Shown: in pieces, positions 15,918 to 26,418 of the stretch
Layout: each line of letters opens with the position of its first letter
Position numbering within the stretch: position 1 is the first letter of the stretch
Assembly: GCA_017531225.1 (NCBI GenBank)
Contig: JAFXLL010000008.1
Coordinates: 95,932-159,931, forward strand
Origin: Bacteroidales bacterium
GTDB taxonomy: Bacteria > Bacteroidota > Bacteroidia > Bacteroidales > F082
Reading direction: 5' to 3'
DNA length: 64,000 bases
Notes under the pieces: model-generated
Databases searched by the model: none
Told to the model about the DNA's origin: nothing
Seen by the model: the letters and a program-made list of their open reading frames with translations, nothing else
Made by a program: the position numbers and the translations under genes

Positions 15918-18831
15918 ACAGCTGTATATCCATAATATCGCCTCTATCGAGAATGCCTTCATCGACTTCGATGCCGAGCCCTTGAAGAGTAGCGATCTGT
16001 TCCTGATCTCCGGCAAGATCGGCGCAGGTAAATCCACTATCCTTGATGCCATCTGCTTGGCTTTATATGGCACTACACCCCGTGTCAATGCAGGCACACG
16101 TGACCGAATCGATGCCAATGAGGACAACCTATCAGGTCGCGACCCGAGGCAATTTATGCGTCAAAACACAGGTGAGGCAAGCGCCCGACTGGTGTTTGAT
16201 GGCACTGACGGCAATAGCTATGAAGCGGAATGGCATGTGCAGCGTGGCGCCTTGAAGAAAGCCACCTCAGCACTCAGTCCAGATGTATGGACCCTGCATA
16301 ACCTGACATCGGGAGAGGTGTTGATTGGCAGCACCAATAAGGATAAAGGCATCCGTAATGCCGTCGAAAAAGCTGTCGGTCTTGACTTTGAACAATTTTG
16401 CCGCACTACCATATTGGCACAAGGTGAGTTTACCAAGTTCCTGAAGAGCGACGAGAGCGAGAAAGCCGCCATCTTGGAAAAGATTACTGGAACGGAGATC
16501 TTCTCGAGGATCGGCGTAAGGATCTTTGAACGTACCAAAGAGAGACGCGAAAGCCTGAAGGCTGAGACGGAAAAACTCAGTGGCATCACCCTGTTGAGCG
16601 AGGAAGAGATTCAAACGAAAACCGCCAGAAGCCAAGCTATTGCTTCTGAAAACGAAGCTTTGGTCAAAGAGTGGGAACAAGCGGTGGAGGCCCGCCGTGA
16701 CCTGAAAGAGGTAGAAGAACGGCAAACCGAAATCCAACGGCTTGACCAAGAGGTAGAGACCCAACTGAAACCTAACTATGAGGTAGGACTGAAAGGCAAA
16801 CAAGGCTTGGAGCAGCGGATGCAGAGCTTGAAGAGCCAGCAGGAATCCCTCAGTATTAAGATTGAAAACCAACAGAAGAAGGCGTGCGTCTATGAACAGA
16901 GCCAAACCATACTACAACTGTTGCGGTCGATCTACAAGGCACAACAGCAGATTCAGCTGAAACGTCAGGAAGCTCCTAAGGTTGCTTTCAACGAATTGGA
17001 TGCAGTACTGAAAGCCGACGAAGAACGGCTGAAATCCATGAATCTGCCTGGCTTGCGCACACAAAAAGAGACACTCGTCAAGACGGCCAATGAGCTACAG
17101 AACCTGCTGACCCGATTGGATGTCCTGACTAATCAGAGCAAGCAACAAAGTGAGCTTGAACGACAAAACAAAGCCCTTTGGACAGAAGTGGAACAGCTTG
17201 AACAGACTTTGCCCGTGCATCAGGAGAGACTGAAGGCAGGGAAGGAGTTGCTGGCTTCGCTCGAGACCATTAAAAACCTGAGTGCCCAAACTGTCGATCA
17301 ATGGTCGAAACAAATCCGTGCCACTTTGAAGGAAGGCTGTGTTTGTCCCGTCTGCCAACAGACCTTGCAACAGGCGCTGCCCGTGGAATCTGAGTTGGAT
17401 CAAGTCTATCAGGAAAACCTATCTAAATACGAACGTCAGAAGCTGGAAGTGGAAGCCCTGACGGATAAGCTGAATGGCTTAAAAGCCAATGTTGAAGCCA
17501 AAAAGCGCCAACATGGGCAGAACGCTGAGAACCTGGCGAAGTCCAGCGCTGAGCTTCAACGCGAAACACAACGCTTCCTTTCGGATGCCTCAAAACAGGG
17601 CATTCAAACCATGCCTGAAGCGACGGAAAGGTTGAAGCCTTTGAAGCAAGCGAAAGAAGACGAGGCTTATCAGTTAGGCCTTCGCATTACGGAAGCGGAG
17701 CGTTTGGAGCTGCAGGTTAACGAGAAACGGGCACAGCTGAATCAGCTTGCCACTATCGCTGAGTTGGAGAAGAACGTCAACGAGATGTGGCAGGAGGTGG
17801 ATGCCTTGCTTAAGGATCAAGAGTGGTCGGTGGATTGGCATATCGACATGACCTCGTTTGCCAATCAGCTGAAGGAAGAGGCCAAGCAGTTCATGGACAA
17901 CAAGGAACGCGTCAAAGAACTAGACCGTCAGCTGAAAGAGTGTGAGACAACGCTCCAGGAGGTGAAGGAACTCCAGTTGAGGGTCGTGTCAGTGCTGCCA
18001 TCTTGGGGCCTCATCAAAGTGGATGAATCGCAAGACATGGAGCGGATTTCAGCCTATTGGAACGACTTGCTTGCACGATTGAATACCAACCGTCAGCTGA
18101 AGGCGGCGGCTGTGCAGAAAAAACAAGATGCCGAAAAGCGTTTGGCGGCTGTGCAGGTGAACGACACTCCCGAATTGCTCGATAAGAAGATCGCCGACCT
18201 TGATAAGCGCGTCAACGCCTTAAAGGAGGAGCGTGTGGAGATCACCAAGGCGTTGGAGTTGGATGCCAACCAGCGCAAGGACAAGGAGGCACTGCAGCAA
18301 CGCGTCACAGCGTTGACAGAGTCGTATGCCCAATGGAAACGACTCTGCGATCATTTCGGCAGTGCCGACGGTAGCCTGTTCCGAAAGATTGCCCAGAGTT
18401 TCATCTTAGGCAACCTGCTTCATTCCGCCAACAACTATCTGAAGACAATGCATCCTCGTTATTCGCTTGAGGTGGTTCGAGGAACGTTACACCTGTCGTT
18501 GGTGGATGCCTATCAAGGATACGCCACTCGAACTGTCTCCACATTGAGTGGGGGTGAGAGTTTCTTGGTGTCGTTAGCCTTGGCATTGGCCCTGTCGGAT
18601 ATCGGGCAAAACCTTGCTGTCGATACCTTGTTCATCGATGAAGGCTTCGGCTCGCTCAGCGGAGAGGAGTTATCGAATGCCATCAACACGCTTCGTGCCT
18701 TGCATCGTGCCAATGGCCGTCATGTGGGCATCATTAGCCATGTGGACACGGTGAAAGAAAGCATTCCCGTCCAGATTCAGGTGATCCAGGAAGGGAATCA
18801 ATCCAGCAGTATTGTTAGCGTTGTGAGTTAG
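15907..18831 (+). CDS. sbcC: Exonuclease subunit SbcC (SMC-like ATPase)
   Basis: The 974-residue protein is a Rad50-type ATPase. It starts MRIKQLYIHNIASIE, has Walker A GKIGAGKSTILDAI, a coiled coil from about 180 to 760 with the zinc hook CPVC at 480-483, and C-terminal LSGGESFLVSLALAL (ABC signature), LFIDEGFGSL (Walker B) and GIISHVD. The hook joins two molecules so that the SbcCD complex can tether and process DNA ends. It ends two bases from the convergent glucan synthase gene with no visible terminator between them. Confidence 0.96.
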   Translation: MRIKQLYIHNIASIENAFIDFDAEPLKSSDLFLISGKIGAGKSTILDAICLALYGTTPRVNAGTRDRIDANEDNLSGRDPRQFMRQNTGEASARLVFDGTDGNSYEAEWHVQRGALKKATSALSPDVWTLHNLTSGEVLIGSTNKDKGIRNAVEKAVGLDFEQFCRTTILAQGEFTKFLKSDESEKAAILEKITGTEIFSRIGVRIFERTKERRESLKAETEKLSGITLLSEEEIQTKTARSQAIASENEALVKEWEQAVEARRDLKEVEERQTEIQRLDQEVETQLKPNYEVGLKGKQGLEQRMQSLKSQQESLSIKIENQQKKACVYEQSQTILQLLRSIYKAQQQIQLKRQEAPKVAFNELDAVLKADEERLKSMNLPGLRTQKETLVKTANELQNLLTRLDVLTNQSKQQSELERQNKALWTEVEQLEQTLPVHQERLKAGKELLASLETIKNLSAQTVDQWSKQIRATLKEGCVCPVCQQTLQQALPVESELDQVYQENLSKYERQKLEVEALTDKLNGLKANVEAKKRQHGQNAENLAKSSAELQRETQRFLSDASKQGIQTMPEATERLKPLKQAKEDEAYQLGLRITEAERLELQVNEKRAQLNQLATIAELEKNVNEMWQEVDALLKDQEWSVDWHIDMTSFANQLKEEAKQFMDNKERVKELDRQLKECETTLQEVKELQLRVVSVLPSWGLIKVDESQDMERISAYWNDLLARLNTNRQLKAAAVQKKQDAEKRLAAVQVNDTPELLDKKIADLDKRVNALKEERVEITKALELDANQRKDKEALQQRVTALTESYAQWKRLCDHFGSADGSLFRKIAQSFILGNLLHSANNYLKTMHPRYSLEVVRGTLHLSLVDAYQGYATRTVSTLSGGESFLVSLALALALSDIGQNLAVDTLFIDEGFGSLSGEELSNAINTLRALHRANGRHVGIISHVDTVKESIPVQIQVIQEGNQSSSIVSVVS

Positions 18832-18833
18832 CT

Positions 18834-21800
18834 TTAAGCTATCACTTCGTGTTCCTGTCCATCGTCCACGAGGTTGATGACAGTAGGAGCGATGTGTGCA
18901 CTTGGGGTGTTGTAATGGATCACGTAGGTGCTACTGCCGAAGCGGTAACGGATGGTGAAACCTTCCCAGTCGGTGGGCACATGCGGATCGATGGTGAGGG
19001 TGTTGCCTTCCTTGTGGAAGCCGAGAATGTTCTCGATACCGGTCTTGTAAGCCCATGACGCTGATCCCGTGTACCATGTCCAGCCGCCGCGGCCAGGATG
19101 CTGACGGTTGCTGTAGATGTCGGCTGCGATGCAGTACGGTTCCACTTTGTATTTCAGCACATCGGCAAGGGTTTGGGTGCGGTGTATCGGGTTGATCAGC
19201 GAGTAGAGGAAGTAAGCCATGTCGATGCGGCCTTCCTTGAGCTGTGCCATGATGTACCACATGGCGCCGTGGGTGTACTGACCGCCGTTCTCGCGGACGC
19301 CTTCAGGATATTGCATGATGTATCCTGGATCGTCGGTGGAGTGCTTGAATGGAGGCGTGAGCAGTTGGATGATCTCATGGGCACGGTTGACCAAGCGGCT
19401 GTCGGTCTCACGGAAGATGGACTGTTTCTGCTCAGGTGTAGCGACATCGGTGAGGATGCTCCATGCCTGGGAGATGAGGTCGATCTGACACTCGGTGTTG
19501 TTGCGTGAACCCATGGGGTTGCCGTTGTCGAAGAAGGCGCGGAGGAACCAGTAACCGTCCCAAGCATTGTCTTGCAAAGCCTTGACGAGGCGGTTGCGGA
19601 ACTGGCTCAGCTCTTCGCAGTAGCTGAGATCGGCATCAGGTATCTTCTGGGTGAGTTCTTCCATCTTGGGCAACAGGTCGCAGAGGAAGAAGGCCACCCA
19701 CACGCTCTCACCCTTGTTGCCGATGCCGACGCGGCTCATGCCGTCGTTCCAGTCACCGCAGCCCATCAGCGGCAGGCCGTGGGCACCGATACGTCCCATG
19801 GAACGGTTGACGGAACGGCGTAGATGTTCGAACAGCGTGGCTTTATTGTCGGATGCCGAGTAATTCAGGCAGCGTTCGGCTTCGTTAGGAGCGAGTTGAT
19901 CGGCTTGGCAGAACGGCACCTCTTCCATAAGGATGTTGAGGTCGCCTGTGACCTTGATGTATTGGTAAGTGACATAAACGAGCCACAGGTAGTCGTCGCT
20001 GAAGGTAGTGCGGGCGCCGAGTTTAAGGCTCTCATGCCACCAGTGCAGCACATCGCCTTCGGGGAACTGATGTGCGGCGTGGTCGAGGATCTGACGACGG
20101 GCGTAGTCGGGATCGCTGTAAAGGCAACTCATCACGTCCTGAAGCTGGTCGCGGAAGCCAGTGGCACCGCCCACTTGGTAGAAGCCAGCGCGTGCATAGA
20201 GGCGTGAGGCATACACTTGGTACAGGTACCAGCGGTTCAACATATAGTTGAGCGACTTGTCGGGCGTTTCCACTTGGATGTGACCAAGTTTCTCGTCCCA
20301 GAAATGGGTCACGGCATCGAATTCCTTGTAAATATCAGCAGTGCTATAGGTAGCCGGTGCCATATTGCGATCCTCGATGACGGCGATGACGAAATCAACC
20401 TCACGCACCCCCTTGGCCGGGATATGCACCTTCATGCCAAGACGTTTGCGGTTCGGGAACTTGAGTGAATAGTCGTATTGCTTCTCAGGATCATCCTCGC
20501 ACAAGGCGGTGAGTTGTACCCATGTGTCGCGATACAGATCGTGATAGACGTTGCGGACAAAGATGCTGTTTGAGTTCTCGTCCCATTCAGAGTAGAGGTA
20601 ACGTGCCGTCTTTTCCTCGGTGGTGCCCATCACGAGTTTATACACCATGTCGAGTTGGAGCTCGGTATCTTCGTTGGTCTTGTTCTCAATCTTGATTTGA
20701 TAGTACTTCTCAAGGCGTTCGGTAGCCACAAACACACGTACCTTGACGTTGAGTTCGTCGTATTGGGCATCGAAAGAGGAGAAGCCTTGACCGTGGCGTG
20801 CCGTGGCCGGGACGAATTGTTTCTTGTTGATGAGCAGCATCTCCGAAGCGTTGTCGCGGACAATGTCGTTGCTCCAGCCCGTGAGCTTGAACTGCTGGGC
20901 GTTGTAGGCAAAAGTGAATCCTGCCATGGTGGAGCTGACGATGCAGCCGAATCTTGGGTTGGCGATGACGTTGACCCAAGGCATCGGCGTGTTGGTGTTG
21001 GTGACCACGTAGTCGCGACCGACGTTGTCGAAACCGCCGTATTGGTTGTAGAAGTCGAGGGTGCTCCAAACGTGGAACTGGGCGCTGGGCTTCATCACCG
21101 GGTATTCCACCTTGTCCTGATACTGCTGGTTGGCAGCCTCGAGGTTTTGCAACTGCTGTTCGATGCGTTCATGGTCGTTGAAGTCGATGCGTGCCACGGT
21201 GCGGAGCAGGATGCGCTCTTCCTCACTGATTTCATTGCCGTTGAGGATGAACACCTGTCCAGTTTGTTCGTGCGTAGCCCACAGATGCTCGGTGTTGGCC
21301 ATGTTACGGATGAAGTGGGTGAGGCCGTCGTGGTTGTTGCCAGGCACGTCGTTGATGAAGACGAGGTCTAGCACCAGACCGTGTACCTTATAATATTCGA
21401 AGGCGCGAAGCATCTCCTTGGCGAAGCCTGACTTATCGATGTCGTCGATTTCCATCAGCACGATGGCGTGGTCGCCGCTGATGCCGAAGCGCCACAGGCC
21501 GCTCTGAGAGAGTCTGTTCTTGGCCAGGACTTCTTGGCGTTTGTTACCGAAGGTGGCTGTCTGGAGGATGTATTTCGAGATGCTGTTGTAGAGGCGCATC
21601 TGTGAGCCTTTCAATAGCGACATGTCAGTGCGCATGTTGTTGAACACCGAGGCTTTCTTGAAAGCATCTTCAACGTCAACAGCATTCTGATACTGATCCA
21701 CAAGATGGAAGAGCTGCTCCTTGGCTCTTGCGAAGCCAGTGATGATGAAAGCGGAGACGGCTTTACCAGCTGGGACGTGAATGCGTCGGCGCATGCTCAT

Positions 21801-24800
21801 GATGGGGTCGAGGGTGGTGCCGACGGTGTTGCTCAAAGTACGGTGGTTGTCGATGACATGGGCGTGTCGGATGCTGCCGCCGCGGCCTAAGAACTTGATT
21901 CTTGAGGTCTCGTAACTCACCAAGTTGTTCTGATTGTCGGTTTCTTCTTTATCTACAAAGAGCTTATGGATGACGTAATCATAGCCTTCATTTTCAATTT
22001 GTGAAGGCTTGCTGAAGATCAAGGACTCGTGATCGCTGTCGTACTCACTGAATATCTTCATGCTGTTGAAGACACGGTGTCCGGCATCGACGTCACGTGG
22101 AGCCATCACCACTTCGCCGTAGCTAGTGATTTCCAAATCGACATCAAGCTGGCTGTTGTTAGTGAAAGTGATCCTGCGGATCTCAGCGAAATAGTCCTTT
22201 AACACCGTGATCTCCGTCTTGGTCTCAATGTCGTCATCGACACGCATGAAGCTGATCTTGTCGGAAGCGAAGCTTACCCTATATTGCGATGGCATCACGT
22301 CGAGAGGAGAGTATGTGTTACACCAGAGCTTGTCGTCGCGGAGGTTACGGATATACAAATAGGTGCCGTAATGGTCGGCCGTGATTTTGCGGTAACGGTT
22401 GACGAGAATCTTGCGGTAGCGTGAGAAACCTGAGCCTCGGTCGTTGAGCAGCACGGTATAATGACCATTGCTGACCACGCCGATTTCGGGAACGGTGGCA
22501 ATGCCGTCATAGTCGCGGGCATCGCTCTCAGTCTGTACCTTGGAATATTGGTAACGCTTGTATTGCGTGACTTTCAAGTCGATGTAAGGCTGAACCTGAG
22601 CCTTCTCCTTGAGCAGCGTCTCCATGGATTTGAAGACGGGTTCTTGCATGAAGTAGCGCTGCAGGCAATGGTCGCCGAGGTAGTTGGCGAGTGAGGCCAG
22701 AATCATACCTTGATGGTGGGCGTAATGGGCGACTACCGGCACGTGGTCGTCCTCGTCGTAGCTCTCATAGAAGCCCATGTCGTCATACATGTTGAGGCTC
22801 TTAAAGCGTTGTAGGTTGTCGTAAACGGCACGGTCGTTGACGCTGATCGATAACAACGAGCTGTAAGGTGAAATCACGATGCGGTCAGGGGTGGTGTTCT
22901 GGAACTTCAAGTATGGCACACCGAAGGCGTGATACTTATAGTTCTTGGCATCGTCCAGCTCGTTGTAGGCGGTCTCAGAGATACCCCAAGGTAAGGCATC
23001 ATTGATGTTTTTGATGAATGCGCGCTGTGCCCTAACGGCGAAGCTATAGGTCTCGTCCATGAGGGTGTGCTTGTAGGTGGGCAGGAAGATGAGCGGCATG
23101 AAGTACTCGAACAGGGTGCCATACCACGATGCCACGCCTTTGTAGCCTTTGTATTGGACCAAGGTTTTATCGAGGCAGAACCAATGCTTGTATGGCGCAT
23201 CGCCTTGTGCGATGGTGAGGAAGCTGGTGAGACGAGCCTCGGAGGCGAAGTTGTTGTAATGGTAGGGCAGGAGGGCATGGGCACCATAGTCGTAGCCGAT
23301 GCTGAACACATCGAGTTCAGGATTGTAGAGCTTGGAGAAATCCGTCTCCTCAATCAGTTTCTGAATCCGATCATGCAAATCGGTGTTTTGGTTCGCTTGG
23401 GCGAAGGCTTTGGCCACATAGAGACATGCTACGAAGTTGCCACTGTCGCAGGTAGAGATGAAGAAGTTCGGCAGCGTCTTCAGCGTGTTGATGTGATACC
23501 AGTTGAAGAGGTGACCATTCCATTTCTCCAGCTTCTCGACGGTGTCGATGATATGGCCGAGTCGCTCAATGGCTTCTTCTTCGGTAATGAAACCGAGTTC
23601 TGAAGCGGAAATGATGGAGGTGATGGAGTAGCCGATGTTGGTTGGCGAGGTCTTGTAGTCGGCTTTCTTCTGACGGTTGAGTTGATAGTTGTCAGGGATG
23701 AGGTAATGGGTATCCTCTGTGATGAGGGTATCGAAGAAATGCCATGTGTCCTTGGCGAGTTGGCGGATCTCCTCAGTCTCTTTGGTGTTGAGTTTTTTCT
23801 TGTCTTGGAATTTCTTGCCCAGCCAGAACATCAGGAATGGCGCACCGCACCAAGAAATGACGCAGAAGAGCATTGCCAGCAGGGCAAGCGTGTTCACAGG
23901 GTTCGAGACATAGAGGAAGATCAAGATAGCTGAAGCCACATAGTTGAACCAGAATTTGCCGATGTAGTCGCCGAGGGTGCCTTTGGTGCTCTTTGCAGCT
24001 TCGTCACTGGTGATCCAGTTGAGCAGGTTTTTGTGGCTGAACCACATGCGATAACAAGCACGAACCAAGGCATCGGTATACATCCAAGCCTCTTTGGGAA
24101 GCAATGCAAATTGAACCAATGAGCGGTTGATGATCACATTGAAGCCACGCATCAATGTGGCGTAGTAGTGGTAGCGTTTGCCGAAACGAGGCAAAGTGGT
24201 GATCTGTCCTAAGATAAAGAATACGATAGGGCTGGCCACGGCAATCAGTGCCACTAAGAGGAACCATGCGGGGTGGAACCATGTGAGGCTACTGAAGCCG
24301 ACGTATAGGATCACCATTAAGGCCAAACTCAACACGGAACGGCGCAGATTGTCGAAGATCTTCCAGCGACCGATGGTGTTCACCTGATTCTTTACCTTAA
24401 CGCCTTGCTCGTTGCGTACTTTGTTGAACAGCCAGCTGATGATCTGCCAGTCGCCACGGGTCCAGCGGTGGTGACGCTTGGCGTCGTCGATATAATTGGA
24501 CGGGTTGTCGTCAAATAATTCCAAGTCGTTGATCAAGCCGCAGCGGATGTGGCAGCCTTCAATCAAGTCGTGGCTGAGGATGAGGTTCTCGGGGAAAGTA
24601 CCTTTTAGCACTTTTTGGAACACCTTCAGGTCGTAGATGCCTTTACCGCAGAAGCTTCCTTCGTTGAAGATGTCTTGATACAGCTCAAACGAAGCGGTGG
24701 TATAGACGTCGAGGCCGCCGAGACCGGCAAACAGCTGGGCGTAGCGGCTCTTGTTGGTGACTTCCACATCCACGTTGACGCGAGGCTGCATGATGCCGTA

Positions 24801-26399
24801 GCCAGCATTGACACGCTTGCCGTCGGGCGACAGCTGCGCACGGTTCAAAGGATGTGCCATGGCGCCGATGAGCTTCTGGGCGGAATAGAGCACCAACTCA
24901 GTGTCGGTATCCAAGGTGATGATGAACTGGATGGGAGGCACAGCGCCTTCGAGCCAGCGGGTGATGGTCTCGCAACGGAAACGTTTCTGTCGCTCACCCT
25001 CCGTAGTGTTGCCTAAAACCAAGTCGTTGAAATGCAGAATGGCGCCACGCTTGCGCTCGTAGCCAAGCCAGCAGTTTTCGCCGTCGCTCCAAGCACGTTT
25101 TCTATAAACGAAATTGAAGATGGGAGCACCGTATTTCTTATTCAGTTCTTCGACTTTAGCCAGACCCGCCTGTGCCACTTCATCGTCCCAAGGCATGTCT
25201 TCATTAGGACCTGCCGCAGCATCACCGATGAGGGTGTAGAAGATGTTTTGTGGACGGCTCTCCAAGCGCTGACCTTCGCTGGCACGGTTGATATTGGAGA
25301 GGTAATAGATCTCCAACTGTTCGAGCAACTCGATGGTTCTGGCTTTGTTCTTTAAAATGGTTGGCATGATGACCATGGTGGCGTATTCCTTAGGAATCAA
25401 GCCGTCCTTGAACTTGATCTTGAAGGTGTTGACGGGCTTGTGAATCTTATAAAGCAGCTGGTTGAACAGGTCGATGACGATTTGGCTCATTGGCACCCAC
25501 ATGATGATGGTCAGCAGTACCGTGAGAGCGCTAAAGCCTTGCTTGGAGGTGGCCCACCATGCGAATCCTAAGGCCAGTCCAAGGGTGAGCAGCACCACGA
25601 TCCACACGTACCAGTGGGCACGGGCGTTCCATTTCTTGGGAGGGAATAGTTGCCAGCCCACATGCTCGCCTTTTTCGTCGGCCTTGGCTACCAACGCTTT
25701 CACGAAGTCGTGTTCCTTGACTCTATGCTTCTTACACTGTCGAGTGATCATGGCACGGTAGTCGTCCTTGGTGCGGTCGTACATCTCGTCGTACATACCG
25801 GCCTTCTCAGCTTTCAGCATCTGCTCGGAATAGCTCACGGTGTCGATCAGTTCCGATACAGGAAGTTTGGTCATCTTCTTCAACGAATTGAAGAGATTCA
25901 TCATCATTAGGTTCTGCTGGGCTGCCACGTTCAGCTTATCCATGTTGGCCATGGAACTGTCAGTGGGGGAGTAGTGGTAGGCGTTGCTGGTCTTCAGCTG
26001 TGTGCAGAGCTCGGCCAACTCCTTGAGCAGGATACACTTCATTAATGGAAGCAGGGCGCATACTTCGGGGTAGGACAGGTAATCCTTGTTATTCTCCTGT
26101 TCCTGAAGCAGGTAGTTGAAAAACATACCCTTGTCGATCTGGTAATGGCAACGTGTCAGAAACTCGCGGAGCATCGACTCCAGATGTTTCATCCGCTCGC
26201 CTTCGAGCTTCTTGAAACTCCTGCTTTGCAAGTCGATCTTCAGCACTTTCTCCTGCTCGCTGATCATGTAGTAGTTGTCCAAGACCCATTCGTTGGTGCT
26301 GCCCACAAGGCGTTGCGACTTGGTCTCTTCTACAAGTAACAGGTAGTAGTCCGTGATGATTTTTATGCTGTCCTTAAAGATGCGGTAGGTGCTTTTCAT
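18834..26399 (-). CDS. ndvB: Cyclic beta-1,2-glucan synthase-like protein (GT84 / glucoamylase-like / GH94; NdvB-like)
   Basis: The 2521-residue protein is one continuous frame. An N-terminal helical region (about 1-265) is followed by membrane helices at about 272-290 and 295-318. A glycosyltransferase domain (about 370-660) has DTDTE with Asp497 and Asp499 and HRWTRGDWQ near 650. More membrane helices lie at about 690-740 and 840-900. A glucoamylase-like region (about 900-1330) contains TNIGYS and SGNFVACLY. Two GH94-type beta-sandwich and helical-barrel parts follow, with GCGDWNDGM placing the probable general acid at Asp2219. In NdvB these modules start, extend, trim and close cyclic beta-1,2-glucans made from UDP-glucose and exported to the periplasm. 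Length is slightly under the usual 2800. It follows the radical SAM gene by 19 bases. Family clear; product inferred. Confidence 0.88.
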   Translation of the reverse strand: MKSTYRIFKDSIKIITDYYLLLVEETKSQRLVGSTNEWVLDNYYMISEQEKVLKIDLQSRSFKKLEGERMKHLESMLREFLTRCHYQIDKGMFFNYLLQEQENNKDYLSYPEVCALLPLMKCILLKELAELCTQLKTSNAYHYSPTDSSMANMDKLNVAAQQNLMMMNLFNSLKKMTKLPVSELIDTVSYSEQMLKAEKAGMYDEMYDRTKDDYRAMITRQCKKHRVKEHDFVKALVAKADEKGEHVGWQLFPPKKWNARAHWYVWIVVLLTLGLALGFAWWATSKQGFSALTVLLTIIMWVPMSQIVIDLFNQLLYKIHKPVNTFKIKFKDGLIPKEYATMVIMPTILKNKARTIELLEQLEIYYLSNINRASEGQRLESRPQNIFYTLIGDAAAGPNEDMPWDDEVAQAGLAKVEELNKKYGAPIFNFVYRKRAWSDGENCWLGYERKRGAILHFNDLVLGNTTEGERQKRFRCETITRWLEGAVPPIQFIITLDTDTELVLYSAQKLIGAMAHPLNRAQLSPDGKRVNAGYGIMQPRVNVDVEVTNKSRYAQLFAGLGGLDVYTTASFELYQDIFNEGSFCGKGIYDLKVFQKVLKGTFPENLILSHDLIEGCHIRCGLINDLELFDDNPSNYIDDAKRHHRWTRGDWQIISWLFNKVRNEQGVKVKNQVNTIGRWKIFDNLRRSVLSLALMVILYVGFSSLTWFHPAWFLLVALIAVASPIVFFILGQITTLPRFGKRYHYYATLMRGFNVIINRSLVQFALLPKEAWMYTDALVRACYRMWFSHKNLLNWITSDEAAKSTKGTLGDYIGKFWFNYVASAILIFLYVSNPVNTLALLAMLFCVISWCGAPFLMFWLGKKFQDKKKLNTKETEEIRQLAKDTWHFFDTLITEDTHYLIPDNYQLNRQKKADYKTSPTNIGYSITSIISASELGFITEEEAIERLGHIIDTVEKLEKWNGHLFNWYHINTLKTLPNFFISTCDSGNFVACLYVAKAFAQANQNTDLHDRIQKLIEETDFSKLYNPELDVFSIGYDYGAHALLPYHYNNFASEARLTSFLTIAQGDAPYKHWFCLDKTLVQYKGYKGVASWYGTLFEYFMPLIFLPTYKHTLMDETYSFAVRAQRAFIKNINDALPWGISETAYNELDDAKNYKYHAFGVPYLKFQNTTPDRIVISPYSSLLSISVNDRAVYDNLQRFKSLNMYDDMGFYESYDEDDHVPVVAHYAHHQGMILASLANYLGDHCLQRYFMQEPVFKSMETLLKEKAQVQPYIDLKVTQYKRYQYSKVQTESDARDYDGIATVPEIGVVSNGHYTVLLNDRGSGFSRYRKILVNRYRKITADHYGTYLYIRNLRDDKLWCNTYSPLDVMPSQYRVSFASDKISFMRVDDDIETKTEITVLKDYFAEIRRITFTNNSQLDVDLEITSYGEVVMAPRDVDAGHRVFNSMKIFSEYDSDHESLIFSKPSQIENEGYDYVIHKLFVDKEETDNQNNLVSYETSRIKFLGRGGSIRHAHVIDNHRTLSNTVGTTLDPIMSMRRRIHVPAGKAVSAFIITGFARAKEQLFHLVDQYQNAVDVEDAFKKASVFNNMRTDMSLLKGSQMRLYNSISKYILQTATFGNKRQEVLAKNRLSQSGLWRFGISGDHAIVLMEIDDIDKSGFAKEMLRAFEYYKVHGLVLDLVFINDVPGNNHDGLTHFIRNMANTEHLWATHEQTGQVFILNGNEISEEERILLRTVARIDFNDHERIEQQLQNLEAANQQYQDKVEYPVMKPSAQFHVWSTLDFYNQYGGFDNVGRDYVVTNTNTPMPWVNVIANPRFGCIVSSTMAGFTFAYNAQQFKLTGWSNDIVRDNASEMLLINKKQFVPATARHGQGFSSFDAQYDELNVKVRVFVATERLEKYYQIKIENKTNEDTELQLDMVYKLVMGTTEEKTARYLYSEWDENSNSIFVRNVYHDLYRDTWVQLTALCEDDPEKQYDYSLKFPNRKRLGMKVHIPAKGVREVDFVIAVIEDRNMAPATYSTADIYKEFDAVTHFWDEKLGHIQVETPDKSLNYMLNRWYLYQVYASRLYARAGFYQVGGATGFRDQLQDVMSCLYSDPDYARRQILDHAAHQFPEGDVLHWWHESLKLGARTTFSDDYLWLVYVTYQYIKVTGDLNILMEEVPFCQADQLAPNEAERCLNYSASDNKATLFEHLRRSVNRSMGRIGAHGLPLMGCGDWNDGMSRVGIGNKGESVWVAFFLCDLLPKMEELTQKIPDADLSYCEELSQFRNRLVKALQDNAWDGYWFLRAFFDNGNPMGSRNNTECQIDLISQAWSILTDVATPEQKQSIFRETDSRLVNRAHEIIQLLTPPFKHSTDDPGYIMQYPEGVRENGGQYTHGAMWYIMAQLKEGRIDMAYFLYSLINPIHRTQTLADVLKYKVEPYCIAADIYSNRQHPGRGGWTWYTGSASWAYKTGIENILGFHKEGNTLTIDPHVPTDWEGFTIRYRFGSSTYVIHYNTPSAHIAPTVINLVDDGQEHEVIA

Positions 26400-26418
26400 T
26401 TATTATGGAGTGTTGTTG

